Of a stretch of 64,000 nt of DNA, positions 35,501 to 46,359 are shown one piece after another. Positions within the stretch are counted from its first letter, which is position 1, and each line of letters begins with the position of its first letter. A program made the position numbers and the translations under genes. Location: positions 26,068,001 to 26,132,000 of the forward strand of contig NC_053145.1 in assembly GCF_016808335.1 (NCBI RefSeq). Reading direction: 5' to 3'. The DNA comes from Panicum virgatum. Taxonomy: Eukaryota; Streptophyta; Magnoliopsida; Poales; Poaceae. A model generated the notes under the pieces. That model worked only from the letters and a program-made list of their open reading frames with translations. It was not told the origin of the DNA and did not search any database.

Positions 35501-35809
35501 GGGTTTTGTTTGGGTCCGGTTTGGTTGTGGGTTTGTTTTTCCTTTTCTATTTCTATTTCTATTCTATTTCTCACTCAAGCTCAACTATTTGAATTCAAAA
35601 GAAAATTTGAATTCAAACCCCTATGAAATCAAACAATGAAAACAATGCATCAGCATGAATGCAACACCAGAATTAAACCTATGATAAATTTTAATCATTA
35701 AGGAACCAAATTGAATTAAATGCCATACTAAACACAATAAACCTTAGAAATTTAAATAAAGCCAATTAAATTTATTATTAAATGCTAAAATTTAAATTAG
35801 GGTGTTACA
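32514..35809 (-). mobile_element. Solo LTR of the D-type chromovirus family (3296 bp)
   Basis: Left edge TGTAACACCCGG, right edge GGGTGTTACA, with CTAAC at 32509-32513 and 35810-35814. It lies inside the E LTR. It aligns with the D LTRs in its AT-rich outer parts, and the GC-rich middle differs. No internal region remains. Confidence 0.93.
32770..33964 (-). other. LTR mini-ORF exons B and C (copy in solo LTR, damaged)
   Basis: Exon B 33964 to about 33876 and exon C 32825-32770. Exon B carries one in-frame TAG, and the donor reads GAAGACAAGT instead of GAAGGCAAGT. Exon C and its acceptor CTCAG are intact and end in the conserved YEDF-stop. Confidence 0.5.
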
Positions 35810-35954
35810 CTAACCAGGGGAAGGTCCGGGACCGCTGTTGGGTGTGCAGGGCTCCGGACCGCAAGGGTCCGGCTGCTGGACGTAGTTAAGGATAACTACA
35901 AGGCTCTTGCCTAGGCGCAGCAAGAGGGGGTACCCCAGTCCTGGGGTACCGACA

Positions 35955-37685
35955 GTGGCCCCCGGGCCCACCTCGGGAGAGGCACGAACCCGCGGGTGGG
36001 GCCACTAACGAGATGTGTTTCCACGCAAACTTGATTGCGTTGGTGCGCTCATAAAGAGCGGGTGCTCCGGACCCCTGAGGCCAGTACACCGGTTGCCAGG
36101 TTCAGGCTCTACAGGGCGACGAAGGTGTAGGCTTAGGGTGCGGAACCAAGCTAAGCGGCTACACAGACCTCGGATCGCTCAGGGAGCATGCACCACCTTC
36201 CGGACCTGGCTCTAGGCGACCGTGGCGAGCGGTCTCCGCCGGAGCGGGCCACCGGAGTGGACTTGAGTCAACCGTGGCGAGCGGTCTCCGCTGGAGCGGG
36301 CCACCAGAGTGGACTTGAGTCGACCGTGGCGAGCGGTCTCCGCCGGAGCGGGCCACCGGAGTGGACTTGAGTCGACCGTGGCGAGCGGTCTCCGCCGGAG
36401 CGGGCCACCGGAGTGGACTTGGAGCGACCGTGGCGAGCGGTCTCCACCGGAGCGGGCCACCGGAGTGGACTTGAGTCGACCGTGGCGAGCGGTCTCCACC
36501 GGAGCGGGCCACCGGAGTGGACTTGGAGCGACCGTGGCGAGCGGTCTCCGCCGGAGCGGGCCACTGGAGTGGACTTGGAGCGACCGTGGTGAGCGGTCTC
36601 CGCCGGAGCGGGCCACCGGAGTGGACTTGAGGCGACCGTGGCGAGCGGTCTCCGCCGGAGCGGGCCACCGGAGTGGAGTTGAGTCGACCGTGGCGAGCGG
36701 TCTCCGCCGGAGCGGGCCACCAGAGTGGACTTGAGGCGTTGCTGATGATCCGATGAAATATATCACCGGACCTGAGAGTAAGGTGCGAGAAACCAAGCCT
36801 TATACTAGAAGGGAGCTTGGGACCTCTAAAGACAGCAGTTCTCGGATACTAGAGTACTTATAACAGGGTAGTGAAGTACGTAAACTTAGGGTACATTACC
36901 AGGCTAAGCTACGCGGAGCTTCTCTACCCCAGGATACGAGTACTACTTCTCCGGACCAGGTCCTTAGGGGTCCGAACTGCCTTCCAGCTTGAAGGGGTGT
37001 CCCCACCTGGCCACAAGCCAGCAACTTATCTTGGATTGTTAGCAATAATAGGAAGATTCCTTTTTAGAGGAAAGAAAAGCTAAACCAAGGTGAATAAATG
37101 TAATCAAGGTGGAGCCTAGATAAAACTGAGAAAGATCTGCTTTATTATTGTGTTTGTCACGGTATACATCAGAGGTCGGGATTACGAGGTCGGACCTCTA
37201 CCGCTCCGGACCGTAGCTTGCCTATTTGTGCGATAGGGCCAGAGGTCGGGTTTACAAGGTCGGACCTTGACCGCTCTGGACTCACACGTAGGCGCCACAT
37301 TATTACAAAGGAGGAATTTTCCCAGCCCTATTTTAGGAGTAACCTTCGGCTGCATTCTATACAGCATGTTCTTCTCCGGCTGGAAGTGGTACGGCCACTC
37401 CTGAATTCTTCATAGTCATCGGAGGCGAAGGCGCCTTAGATGTGCCTGAACTGCATCATCCAGCATCACCTCGGGAGCTCGGGGGACCACTCCTTACCTA
37501 AGAGCTGTCATATGCTTAGGTAGCATGAGACAAATTCTTTGGCTTTGAATGGGAGAGGCCCCCTGCCGCCGCCGTCGTCTGCCGATGGAAGCCAGACGCC
37601 CTTGCGTAGCAGAAGGACCGGTGCGAAGCTCGGAGACATAATAAATGGGACTGGCGGCGGGGCCTTGTCTGCAGCAGCACCAAGC
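35955..37685 (-). other. Element E internal region, 3' part (non-coding)
   Basis: It begins (minus strand, next to the LTR) with a GGGCCCGGGGGCCAC-type polypurine tract (35955-35977), identical in design to that of F (54482-54504). Then come the 52-bp array and CGGACCTCTACCGCTC blocks around 37185-37280 that match F at 59645-59760. No Gag or Pol motif is present. E is therefore a large non-autonomous derivative of the F family. The region is cut at 37685 by element D. Confidence 0.7.
36217..36736 (+). repeat. 52-bp tandem array, exactly 10 units
   Basis: Units start at 36217, 36269, 36321 and every 52 bases to 36685, ending at 36736. Each contains CGACCGTGGCGAGCGGTCTC, then CGCCGGAGCGGGCCACCGGA and GTGGACTTGAGT. 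Within a unit CTCCG-C-CGGAG is a short hairpin. Copies differ at one to four positions and none has an indel, so the array is young. Long frames here arise because 52 is not a multiple of three and the unit lacks stops; they are not genes. Confidence 0.95.
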
Positions 37686-37690
37686 TATGC

Positions 37691-40600
37691 TGTAACACCC
37701 GGTTTATAAAAGAACATAAACCGAGCAATCATATACGTGCCAGGATCAAGTCACACGTATATACAACAGAAGGAACAGTATATCACAGCACATATCACGA
37801 ATAAGACATAATATATCGAAATACGAATGTTATTTATTACATTAATGACAAAAATGTCTGATACAGCGGAAGCGAAGTACAAGTACGAATAAAGCTCTCC
37901 GAAGCTGAAGCAGGGTGCCACAGGGACGTCGACTGGGAGACGAACACCTAGAAGTCCTCGTAGTCCTGGTAGCGCTGGACGAACTCCCTCGTGTCGGCAG
38001 GAATTGAGCAGCAGTAGCGTATCCAAGAGGAAAAAGTAGAGAAGAGGCAAGAGTGAGTACACAACTTGTACTCAACAAGTATAACACAAACTATGAGGCT
38101 CTAAGGTTGGCTGGCTCAACTGCATTAGCTTTTAAGTGTTGGCAAGATTTTATTAAAGCTATTTACTACGAGTTGATGAATTACCATTTACCCCAGTTAC
38201 ATAGTAATTAATCAAGATTAAACATGCTACTACTGAGAACTAAACCAAAACCAAGCCACCAAGGTAACCCCGAGAAGCACCTCCCTCGTCGGAGGGAGAT
38301 AACTCCACTAATCAAAAGGAGGATCTGGGCCACTCATAACCGTGAGCACGGCTAGTATTCTAGTTTTACACTCTACAGAGGTTGCACATCTTTACCCACA
38401 AGTCGTGAGCTACGCCAGTTGTTCATCACACTTCCTTAGGTGAGAAGACTAGCGACCCACTACGAGGCCGTTACAAAGAATCTCGTTGGTAAGGCGTAAC
38501 CGCGAGAGATAGGTCAGCAACGATGGGGCCCACCTCCGGGGGTACAAGCACAGGAGCGCAATCCAAGCACAGACCAGCCGGAGGAGCAGGGACCATTGAA
38601 GCTTACTACTCTTGCCCCGCAGGTAAGTTACTCCAAACCAAAAAGACCTAATTAGTAAGCCAAGTCTATCCCATTCTAGCCTTGTGGTAGCGCTGTTGTC
38701 CCAGGTTGTCGCTCTATGAACCGGTCCTTATGGAGAGTGGCCAACCAAGCACTAAGCACCGTGCTGGCCCCCTAAACCATGTTTCTACAAAAACCATCTT
38801 TTAACGAGACGTGAGCCACTCATCCACACAGAGGGCCACTCTCAGAATTAAGTTCAAGTAAACCATTTATCAAATTAATTAAAAAGGGCCAGAGTGTGTT
38901 ATAGCGTAGCAACCTAGCACAACTAACCAAGATGCAACCCAAAGGTATATATAAAGGATATAAAGTGGCTAGGAAAGTCCTTAAAGGCATACAATATTAA
39001 AATGCAGTATGAAATTGTAATTAAAGGTGATAGGTTGTTCATGTTACACTTGCCTTCCTCGTACTGCTCTGGCTGCTGCTCAAACTGCTCCGAAGACGGC
39101 TGCTCCGGGTACTGGTACTGGGGCTCCTCAGATGGATCAACGTCTACTCACGAACACATGGCCAAAACAATGCACAGTAATAAGCATACAAGCAAACACT
39201 AACAAAAACTAAGAAACAATACATCAATACATAAAAACAGCAAGAAATACTAAGCTAAAACTATTCTACGCGTTACAACGATCGCGTGGACATAAAGAAC
39301 GCTAAAAACGGAGCTAAAACGCGTAAACTAGGCCTAAAACAAGTTCTAGGGGTTTATTTGTAATAAAAACAGGGTCCCAGGGGCTTTTCTGCTAAAACCG
39401 AGGACTAAAACGTAATTATACTATAGATCCAGGGTCTGACACATAAAACTGCCAAGGGTGGACGGCGGGTTCAATATTAAAGAAGCTCAGGGGGCTAAGT
39501 GCTAAAAACAGGACCTCTGCGTAAATATCTTTCTATACCAATGGACCGCAGGTTGATTTCAAGGAAGGTGGGGGTCTCTTATGCAAAAAGATCGGCCGAA
39601 CCGGTATCTTTAAATCGGGATCGTCGGATCTCAATCCGATGGCTCACGGCGGCTCGGTCCCAGATCTAATCTGGCGCGTTGATCCAAGATCTGGCGGTCC
39701 AGGGCAAAGGGGCGCGGGGGCGGCGGCGGAACGTCGCCGGAGTTCTCTGTTTCGCGGCGGCGACCTCGCCGGAGTTCGGCAAAAGGTGCTGCGATGCTTG
39801 ATTCGACGCGGGTTCGGGTCAGGGAGCTAGCGTGCGCTACGGCGAACTCATCTGGGCGAACTAGGGGGCGCATGGGGGCTCTGCCGGGGCGCGCAGCAGC
39901 GCCGGGCGGCGTTGCTCGGCCGCAGGCCCGCCGGCGTGCTATTGTGCGCCGGTCTGAGGGGAAACAGGGGGGTTAAAGGGGGTAGTGTGGTGCTCTTACC
40001 TCTGCGCAACGCGCAGGAGACGTGCAGAGGGGAGGAGCGGCGGTGCGGAGATGGATTCACAGCAGCACGGCGGCGCTCCGAGTTCGGCGGTCGTGGACGA
40101 GGTCGACACGGGGGTCGTGGTGGGGTGTAGCGGGCCCGGGGAAACTCCGGAGGTCGAGGCGGAGCCGGTACGCTTCCTTGGACGGTTCCTGGTGCGGTGG
40201 AGCGGCGACTCCGCGGCGGCGTAGAGTCCTCCTGGCGGCGGAGCAGAGCGGGGGCGGCGCTAGGGTTTTGCGGTGGCTGCAGATGGGAGGATGAGGGAGG
40301 CGCAGGGCTGCGGGGCCAATTAAAGGGGGGGCCCGGGCATCTAGGGGGAGCGTGCCGTGGAGGCGCGGCGCGATCCTCGGCGAGAAGGGCGGGGTTCGTT
40401 GGCGCGCTGGAGAAGGAAGGGGGAGGAGGGCGATGACAGGCGGGCTCCGGCTGACGGGTGGGCCCAGCGCTGGCAGGTGGGCCAGGCATAGTGGAGGGCG
40501 ACGCGGACGGCGAAGCGGGCCGGGGCGCGGCGCTGGCTGGCGAGCGGGAGGGAGCGGGGTTTTGGGCCGGGGAGAAATCGGCTGGGCCACGGGAAAAGGA

Positions 40601-40919
40601 TGGGCTGGACTGGGCTTGGGATTTGGGGGTCTTGGGCTGGATTAAGGGTTTGAGTCCTCTTTCCTTTTCTATTCTTTTCCAACACACTCAAACTAAATTG
40701 AATTCAAATTCAAATTTGAATTCAACTCTAGCACTCAATCAAATAAAAGAGATGCTCCAACATGATGCAACAACAAAAATTAAATCTATGATAAAATTTT
40801 AATTACTTAAGGAACAAAAATTTAGATTAAATGCAAGACTAACACAATAAACCTTAGAAAATTAAATAAAGCCAATTAAATTTATTGATAAATGCGGAAA
40901 TTTAAATCAGGGTGTTACA
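37691..40919 (-). repeat. 3' LTR of element D (3229 bp)
   Basis: It runs from TGTAACACCCGG at 37691 to GGTGTTACA at 40919. It lacks about 48 bases present in the 5' LTR around 52310-52360 (GC-rich, bounded by short GGCGGG/GCGGGC repeats, compare 40440). Minus-strand ATTAATGTAATAAATAAC, a likely polyadenylation region, sits near 37830. Confidence 0.94.
37948..39143 (-). other. LTR mini-ORF exons B and C (D 3' LTR)
   Basis: Exon B 39143-39054 (90 nt) encodes VDVDPSEEPQYQYPEQ followed by more Gln/Glu/Tyr residues and ends at GAAG|GCAAGT. Exon C 38003-37948 encodes ADTREFVQRYQDYEDF and a stop. In this copy the acceptor CAG has become CAA, so splicing here would fail. Confidence 0.55.
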
Positions 40920-40937
40920 TACCCTACCCCCTTAAAG
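40920..40937 (-). promoter_or_regulatory. Polypurine tract of element D
   Basis: Minus strand CTTTAAGGGGGTAGGGTA directly precedes the 3' LTR start TGTAACACCC, marking plus-strand priming. Confidence 0.9.
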
Positions 40938-40957
40938 AAATCTCGTCCCCGAGATTT
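40938..40957 (-). other. Hairpin overlapping pol stop of element D
   Basis: Minus strand AAATCTCG, loop GGGA, CGAGATTT: a perfect 8-bp stem with a GNRA-type tetraloop. It overlaps the TAA stop (40958-40956) and abuts the polypurine tract. R1 has the same loop on a different stem at the same place. Confidence 0.75.
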
Positions 40958-43900
40958 AGCTGGGCTGGCTAGCAAAGAGATCTGGATATGTCTTCTTCAA
41001 CTCATCTTCTCGCTCCCAAGTAGCCTCAGCTTCACTGTGATGACTCCACTGAACTCTGCACATCTTGATGCGCTTGTTCCGAGTAACCCTCTCTGATGTC
41101 TCCAGAATCTTCACCGGATGCTCAGTATAAGTCAGATCTTCCTGCACATCTACTCCATCCAGTGGTGCCTGCTCCTCGGGTACCCGCAAACACCTCTTCA
41201 GCTGAGATATATGGAATACATCATGAACTCCTGAGAGGCTGAGAGGTAACTCCAGGCGATAAGCAACTTCGCCTTTCCGCTCTAGCACCTTGAATGGCCC
41301 CACATACCGAGGTGCTAACTTTCCCTTGACATTGAATCTGCGAATTCCTCTCATCGGAGACACCTTCAGATACACATAATCACCGACACTGAAAGTCAGG
41401 TCTCTCCGTTTGCCATCTGCATAGCTCTTCTGTCTGCTCTGTGCAATCCTCAGATTTTCTCGCACAGCCTGAACCATCTGCTCTGCATCATCTATGATCT
41501 CAGGGCCAAAGAGCTGCTTCTCTCCAATCTGATCCCAATAGAGAGGAGTCCTACACTTTCTGCCATACAATGCCTCGAAGGGGGACTTCTTCAGACTGGC
41601 CTGGTAGCTGTTGTTATATGAGAACTCAGCATATGAAAGGCACTTATCCCAACTAGTACCGTACTGAATGGCACAAGCTCTCAGCATATCCTCCAACACT
41701 TGGTTGGTTCTCTCTGTCTGCCCATCTGTCTGAGGGTGATAAGCCGTACTGAAGCGCAGCTTCGTATCCAACGAATCATGAAGCTGCTCCCAGAACCGAG
41801 AAGTGAACTGAGACCCTCTGTCAGATATGATCTTCTTGGGCACACCATGCAAGCAGACAATCCGAGAGATGTACAACTCTGCAAGTCTAGCACCGGAGTA
41901 AGTAGTGTTCACTGGAATGAAGTGAGCAACCTTCATCAGACGATCCACTACTACCCATATGGAGTTGTACCCTTTCTGAGTACGAGGCAATCCCACAATG
42001 AAGTCCATAGTGATTTCCTCCCATTTCCACTCTGGAATCTTCAAAGGCTGCAATAGACCTGCTGGCCTCTGATGCTCAGCCTTGACACGCTGACAAGTGT
42101 CACAAATAGCCACGTACTCTGCCACTAAACGCTTCATCCCATACCACCAGAAACGTACCTTCAGATCATAATACATCTTCGTGCTGCCCGGATGGATAGA
42201 GTAAGCTGTATCATGGGCCTCACTCAGAATCAACTTCCGGAGATCCTTCACATCTGGAACACAGATCCGGTTCTTGTACCACAAGGTACCCTGATCATCC
42301 TCTCTGAAATGTGGGGCCTTGCCCTTCTTGAGCAACTCACGAATCTCCTGCAGCTTCTCATCTTCTTTCTGATGCTGCCTGATCTCTGCCTCTAGAGTAG
42401 GTACTGCCTCAAACGCTACACTCGAAGTATGATGCAAGATGCCCAAACTCAACTGCTCAAACTCCTCGCATAACTCTGGAGGCATCTGGAAAGCCACGGC
42501 CATGTTGACATAACTCCTTCTGCTCAGAGCATCTGCTACAACATTGGCCTTGCCCGGATGATAGTGAATCTCCAGGTCATAATCCTTGACCAACTCTAGC
42601 CATCTTCTCTGCCGCATGTTCAGCTCATTCTGCGTGAAAATGTACTTGAGGCTCTTGTGATCAGTGTAGATATCACACCGCTGTCCATACAAGTAGTGCC
42701 TCCAAATCTTCAGAGCATGAACAACTACGGCTACCTCAAGATCATGAGTGGGATAATTCAGCTCATGCCGACGTAACTGCCGTGACGCATAAGCTATCAC
42801 TCTGCCCTCCTGCATCAGAACACACCCAAGACCATCCTTCGAAGCATCACAATACACCGTGAACCTCTTCGTCTGGTCTGGCAGAGTCAGGACTGGCGCC
42901 GTAGTCAACCTTTTCTTCAGCTCATCAAAGGCCATTTGGCGCTCATCAGTCCATACAAAAGCCACATTCTTCTTCAGCAAAGAAGTCAAAGGCTTCGTAA
43001 TCTTGGAGAAATTCTCAATGAACCTCCGATAATATCCAGCTAAGCCCAAGAAAGACCTGACTTCCTTTACTGTCTGCGGTGTCTCCCACTCTAGCACACC
43101 CTTCACCTTACTCGGATCAACAGCAATGCCTCCCTGAGAGATAACATGACCGAGGAATGGAACCTCGTCAATCCAGAACTCGCACTTGCTGAACTTAGCA
43201 TACAACTGATGCTCTCTCAATCTCTGCAATACGAGTCTCAGATGCTCCTCATGCTCTTCTTCTGTCTTGGAGAAGATCAGAATATCATCAATGAAAATCA
43301 CCACAAAGACATCCAGATAATCCATGAAGACCATGTTCATCAGATGCATGAAGAAAGCCGGGGCATTAGTCAAGCCGAAGGACATGACTGTATACTCATA
43401 TAGCCCGTACTTGCAGGTGAATGCCGTCTTCGGAATATCCCCAGGACGGATCCTCAGCTGAAAATAACCCGAACGAAGATCAATCTTCGAGAATATACGA
43501 GCACCTCGAAGTAGGTCGAAGAGATCCTCAATACGGGGCAGTGGATGCTTGTTCTTGATAGTGACTGCATTCAGCTCCCGATAATCCACACACATCCTCT
43601 TTGAGCCATCCTTCTTATCTACCAGCAACAATGGAAAAGCCCAAGGAGAGAAGCTGCGACGGATATAGCCCTTGGCTAGCAACTCATCAATAGTCTTCTT
43701 GACTTCCTCATGCTCTATAGGTGCCATACGGTAGGGCCGCTTTGCAATAGGAGCTGTGCCAGGCAAGAGATCAATACAAAACTCAATGGCGCGTTCAGGC
43801 GGCATACCTGGCAGATCATCCGGAAAGACATTCGGGAATTCAGACACCACGCTAATACCATCCGTGGGTCTAGCCTCCATCTGATGAAGAAATCCAGAAG

Positions 43901-45531
43901 GCTCTACTGCACTGATAACAACCTCTTGGCCACTGGAAGCTGATAGCAAGACTGTCCTCTGAGCACAATCTATCCGGACTCCCCACTTGGCCAGAGTCTC
44001 CATTCCCAGAATGACATCAATGCCCTTGGTGTCTAGCACCATCAGATCAGTACAGAACTCTACTCCCCTCAAAGAAACACTGACTCTCGGGCAGTAAGTG
44101 TGAGACCTCAACTGTCCTCCCGGTGAAGATACTAACATGCACCTCTTTAATGTGCTAGTATGAATACCATGATGCTCGACAAAAGATTGAGTAATGAAGG
44201 AATGCGTAGCACCAGTATCAAAAAGCACTGTAGCTGGATATGAATTAACCATGAACGTACCAATAACCACGTTGGGAGCCTCGGCCGCTGACTCGGCCGT
44301 CACGTGGTTCACCCGACCCTGTGCTGGCGCCCTGGGCTGGGCTGGGCGCCCCTGTTGTCCCGCCTGCGCCTTTCGGGGGCAAGCGTTGGCGTAGTGCCCC
44401 GGCTGGCCGCAGTGAAAGCAGGTGCGAGGAGGTCCCTGAGCCTGCTGTCCGGTAGGAGCTGCCGGACGTGGAGCCTGCGGTGCTGGCGGAGCTGGTAGAG
44501 CAGTACGAGCCGGAGGTGCTGGTAACCTCGGGCCCTGACCTGCCTGCTGCTGTCGAGGCGGGTACTGCTGCGGTGGCCTCTGCTGGTACTGCTGAGGAGG
44601 CCGGTACTGCTGCTGGTACTGCTGGGGCGGCTGGAGGCGAGGACGAGTGTTGCTGCCGCTAGCAACGGGGACAATCTTCCTCTTCTTGTCCTCCATCTCC
44701 AGGTGCTTGCGCTCCGTGTTGAGCGCACTGTCAACCAGGTGGTTGAAGTTGTCGAAGCGGAGGTTGAGCAGCGTGTACTGGAGGTAGTCCTCAAGGCCCT
44801 CCATGAAGTGCTCCTGCTTCTTGCGGTCATCCGCAACATCGGCAGGGGCGTAGCGAGCCAGCTGAAGAAAACGATCACGATACTCCGTGACCGACATAGT
44901 TCCCTGAAGTGACAAAGATGGATAGATATCGAAAGATTAACTCAAGATTCATAAGGATAGAACAAGGGGCATTAGCTCAAAAGAAACCGCTGAATGATTA
45001 TATATTTAAGATTACCTGCTTCAGTGCAAGGAACTCCTTCTGCTTCATCTTCATAACGCCCGCGGGGACGTTGTGGCTGCGGAAACGCTCCTTGAACTGG
45101 AGCCAAGTAAGAGACTCGCGGTCATGAACTGGGTGGGACTCCCACCAGTCCAAAGCGGCCCCTCGCAGCTGTCCTGCTGCGTACAAGACGCGCTCACGAT
45201 CATCGCACTGGGCGATGTCCAGCTGACGCTCCACTGCACGGAGCCAGTCGTCAGCCTGAAGAGGGTCGGACGTGTGAGAGAACGTCGGCGGGTGACCCCT
45301 CAGGAACTCAGCACGCCTGTCGCGAGGCTGCGGCGGTGGAGGAGGCGGAGGCTAAGTGTGAGCCTGCTGAAGTGCCTGAACAGTGTTGTTCAGGGTAGCC
45401 ATCATCTGCATCTGGAGCTGGAAGTACTGCTCCGGAGTCAAAGGTGGCGGCATCGGGATCCCGGTCCCCTAGGTGTTCTGACCCTGGTTGTTCTGCCCCT
45501 GCTGGTCAGAACCACGCCTGGTGTTCACCAT
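40956..45531 (-). CDS. Gag-Pol polyprotein of element D, intron in gag
   Basis: ATG 45531-45529; exon 1 to 45016, intron 45015-44904, exon 2 44903-40956. Exon 1 has two in-frame TAGs (45471-45469, 45354-45352), then [14 protein letters not shown] and [20 protein letters not shown] of the Gag core. Numbering from the Met at 44915: zinc knuckle [14 protein letters not shown] 166-179; protease DTGA 233-236; RT FIDD 541-544; RNase H Asp690, Glu727, Asp752; integrase His901/His908/Cys938/Cys941 and Asp971, Asp1032, Glu1068 (DD35E); chromodomain 1263-1315. The chromodomain should guide insertion toward marked chromatin. Exon 2 (1316 codons) has no stop or frameshift and all catalytic residues; only the two Gag stops and the intron separate it from a complete polyprotein. 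It is the best candidate here for a source of trans-acting enzymes. Confidence 0.93.
44904..45015 (-). other. Predicted GT-AG intron in gag of element D (112 nt)
   Basis: Donor CAG|GTAATC at 45016/45015 and acceptor CTTTGTCACTTCAG|GG at 44904/44903, AT-rich between with a pyrimidine run before the AG. It is phase 0 and contains an in-frame TAA five codons in. Joining the exons places LALKQ directly before the [13 protein letters not shown] block of chromovirus Gag, the arrangement that R1 gag shows without any intron. Confidence 0.75.
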
Positions 45532-46087
45532 CTGATTTTGGACAAAAGATTTCACGAGTAAGGATATTGCAGGAATAAATTCAGATGGATACGATAACTC
45601 TTTGCGGAAAAAGACTCAGCCATGATAAAGTAGACAGGATAGAGTGGACTGTTTTACCCCCAACGATCTAACTCATTTTATTAATTAGTTAACTTTAATA
45701 TAAGAGTGGTTTTATTAAACAAATTTAAACTACTACGCTATGCAATCATTCAAAAATCCAAATCAAACATGTAGCATAATAACAAGCAGACAATTTTCAC
45801 GACTTAGCCGAGTTTAGCATACGACTCGACTAACACAACGCGTCGCGGATCGTGCTATCGTATTATTATAAAAAGGTCACCTAGCTATACTCATGGTGGT
45901 CAGATGACTGATTCAGGCCAAAATCTACGAAAACTATTCTTCATAGAGAGAAATCAAGGCAAGACGGGTAGAAAGTCAAAGAAGTCAAGGGGTATAATAG
46001 TAAAATAGTTTCAGCAGGCAAGGATTGGTGAGAAGAAGTCCTAAAACACGACCAGTTCTATCTAGGCTTCGTCCTACAGTCGATACG
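45532..46087 (-). other. Leader of element D
   Basis: AT-rich 5' untranslated region between primer site and Gag ATG. No supported frame, no repeats. Confidence 0.6.
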
Positions 46088-46099
46088 GCTCTGATACCA
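46088..46099 (-). promoter_or_regulatory. Primer binding site of element D (initiator Met tRNA type)
   Basis: Minus strand TGGTATCAGAGC, three bases after the LTR end TTACA. This is the well-known complement of the initiator methionine tRNA 3' end and fixes the direction of the element. Confidence 0.93.
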
Positions 46100-46359
46100 C
46101 TCTGTAACACCCGGTTTATAAAAGAACATAAACCGAGCAATCATATACGTGCCAGGATCAAGTCACACGTATATACAACAGAAGGAACAGTATATCACAG
46201 CACATATCATGAATAAGACATAATAAATCGAAATACGAATGTTATTTATTACATTAATGACAAAAACGTCTGATACAGTGGAAGCGAAGTACAAGTACGA
46301 ATAAAGCTCTCCGAAGCTGAAGCAGGGCGCCACAGGGACGTCGACTGGGAGACGAACAC

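Larger units (their letters stand above)
31554..35954 (-). repeat. 3' LTR of element E, split by a solo LTR
   Basis: Minus strand: starts TGTCGGTACCCC at 35954 and ends CCACGACA at 31554. Without the nested solo LTR it is about 1100 bp. It has the TATAAAAG-type box (about 31823-31830, minus strand) and the shared core GCGTAATACCCTACGTCC at 31711-31728. The region around 32300-32500 is rich in GGTCCGGGACC-like palindromes, as in the F LTRs. Confidence 0.85.

Noticed and set aside
36159..36796. Overlapping minus- and plus-strand frames of 140-194 codons
   Set aside because: They are produced by the stop-free 52-bp repeat read in all phases; the peptides are permutations of the same unit.
39848..40687. 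279-codon Pro/Ser/Arg-rich frame in the D 3' LTR, with a similar one at 51827-52608
   Set aside because: GC-rich leader-like LTR sequence. The frame is not kept in the other D-type LTRs (32514-35809, 48389-51839), and composition alone explains its length.
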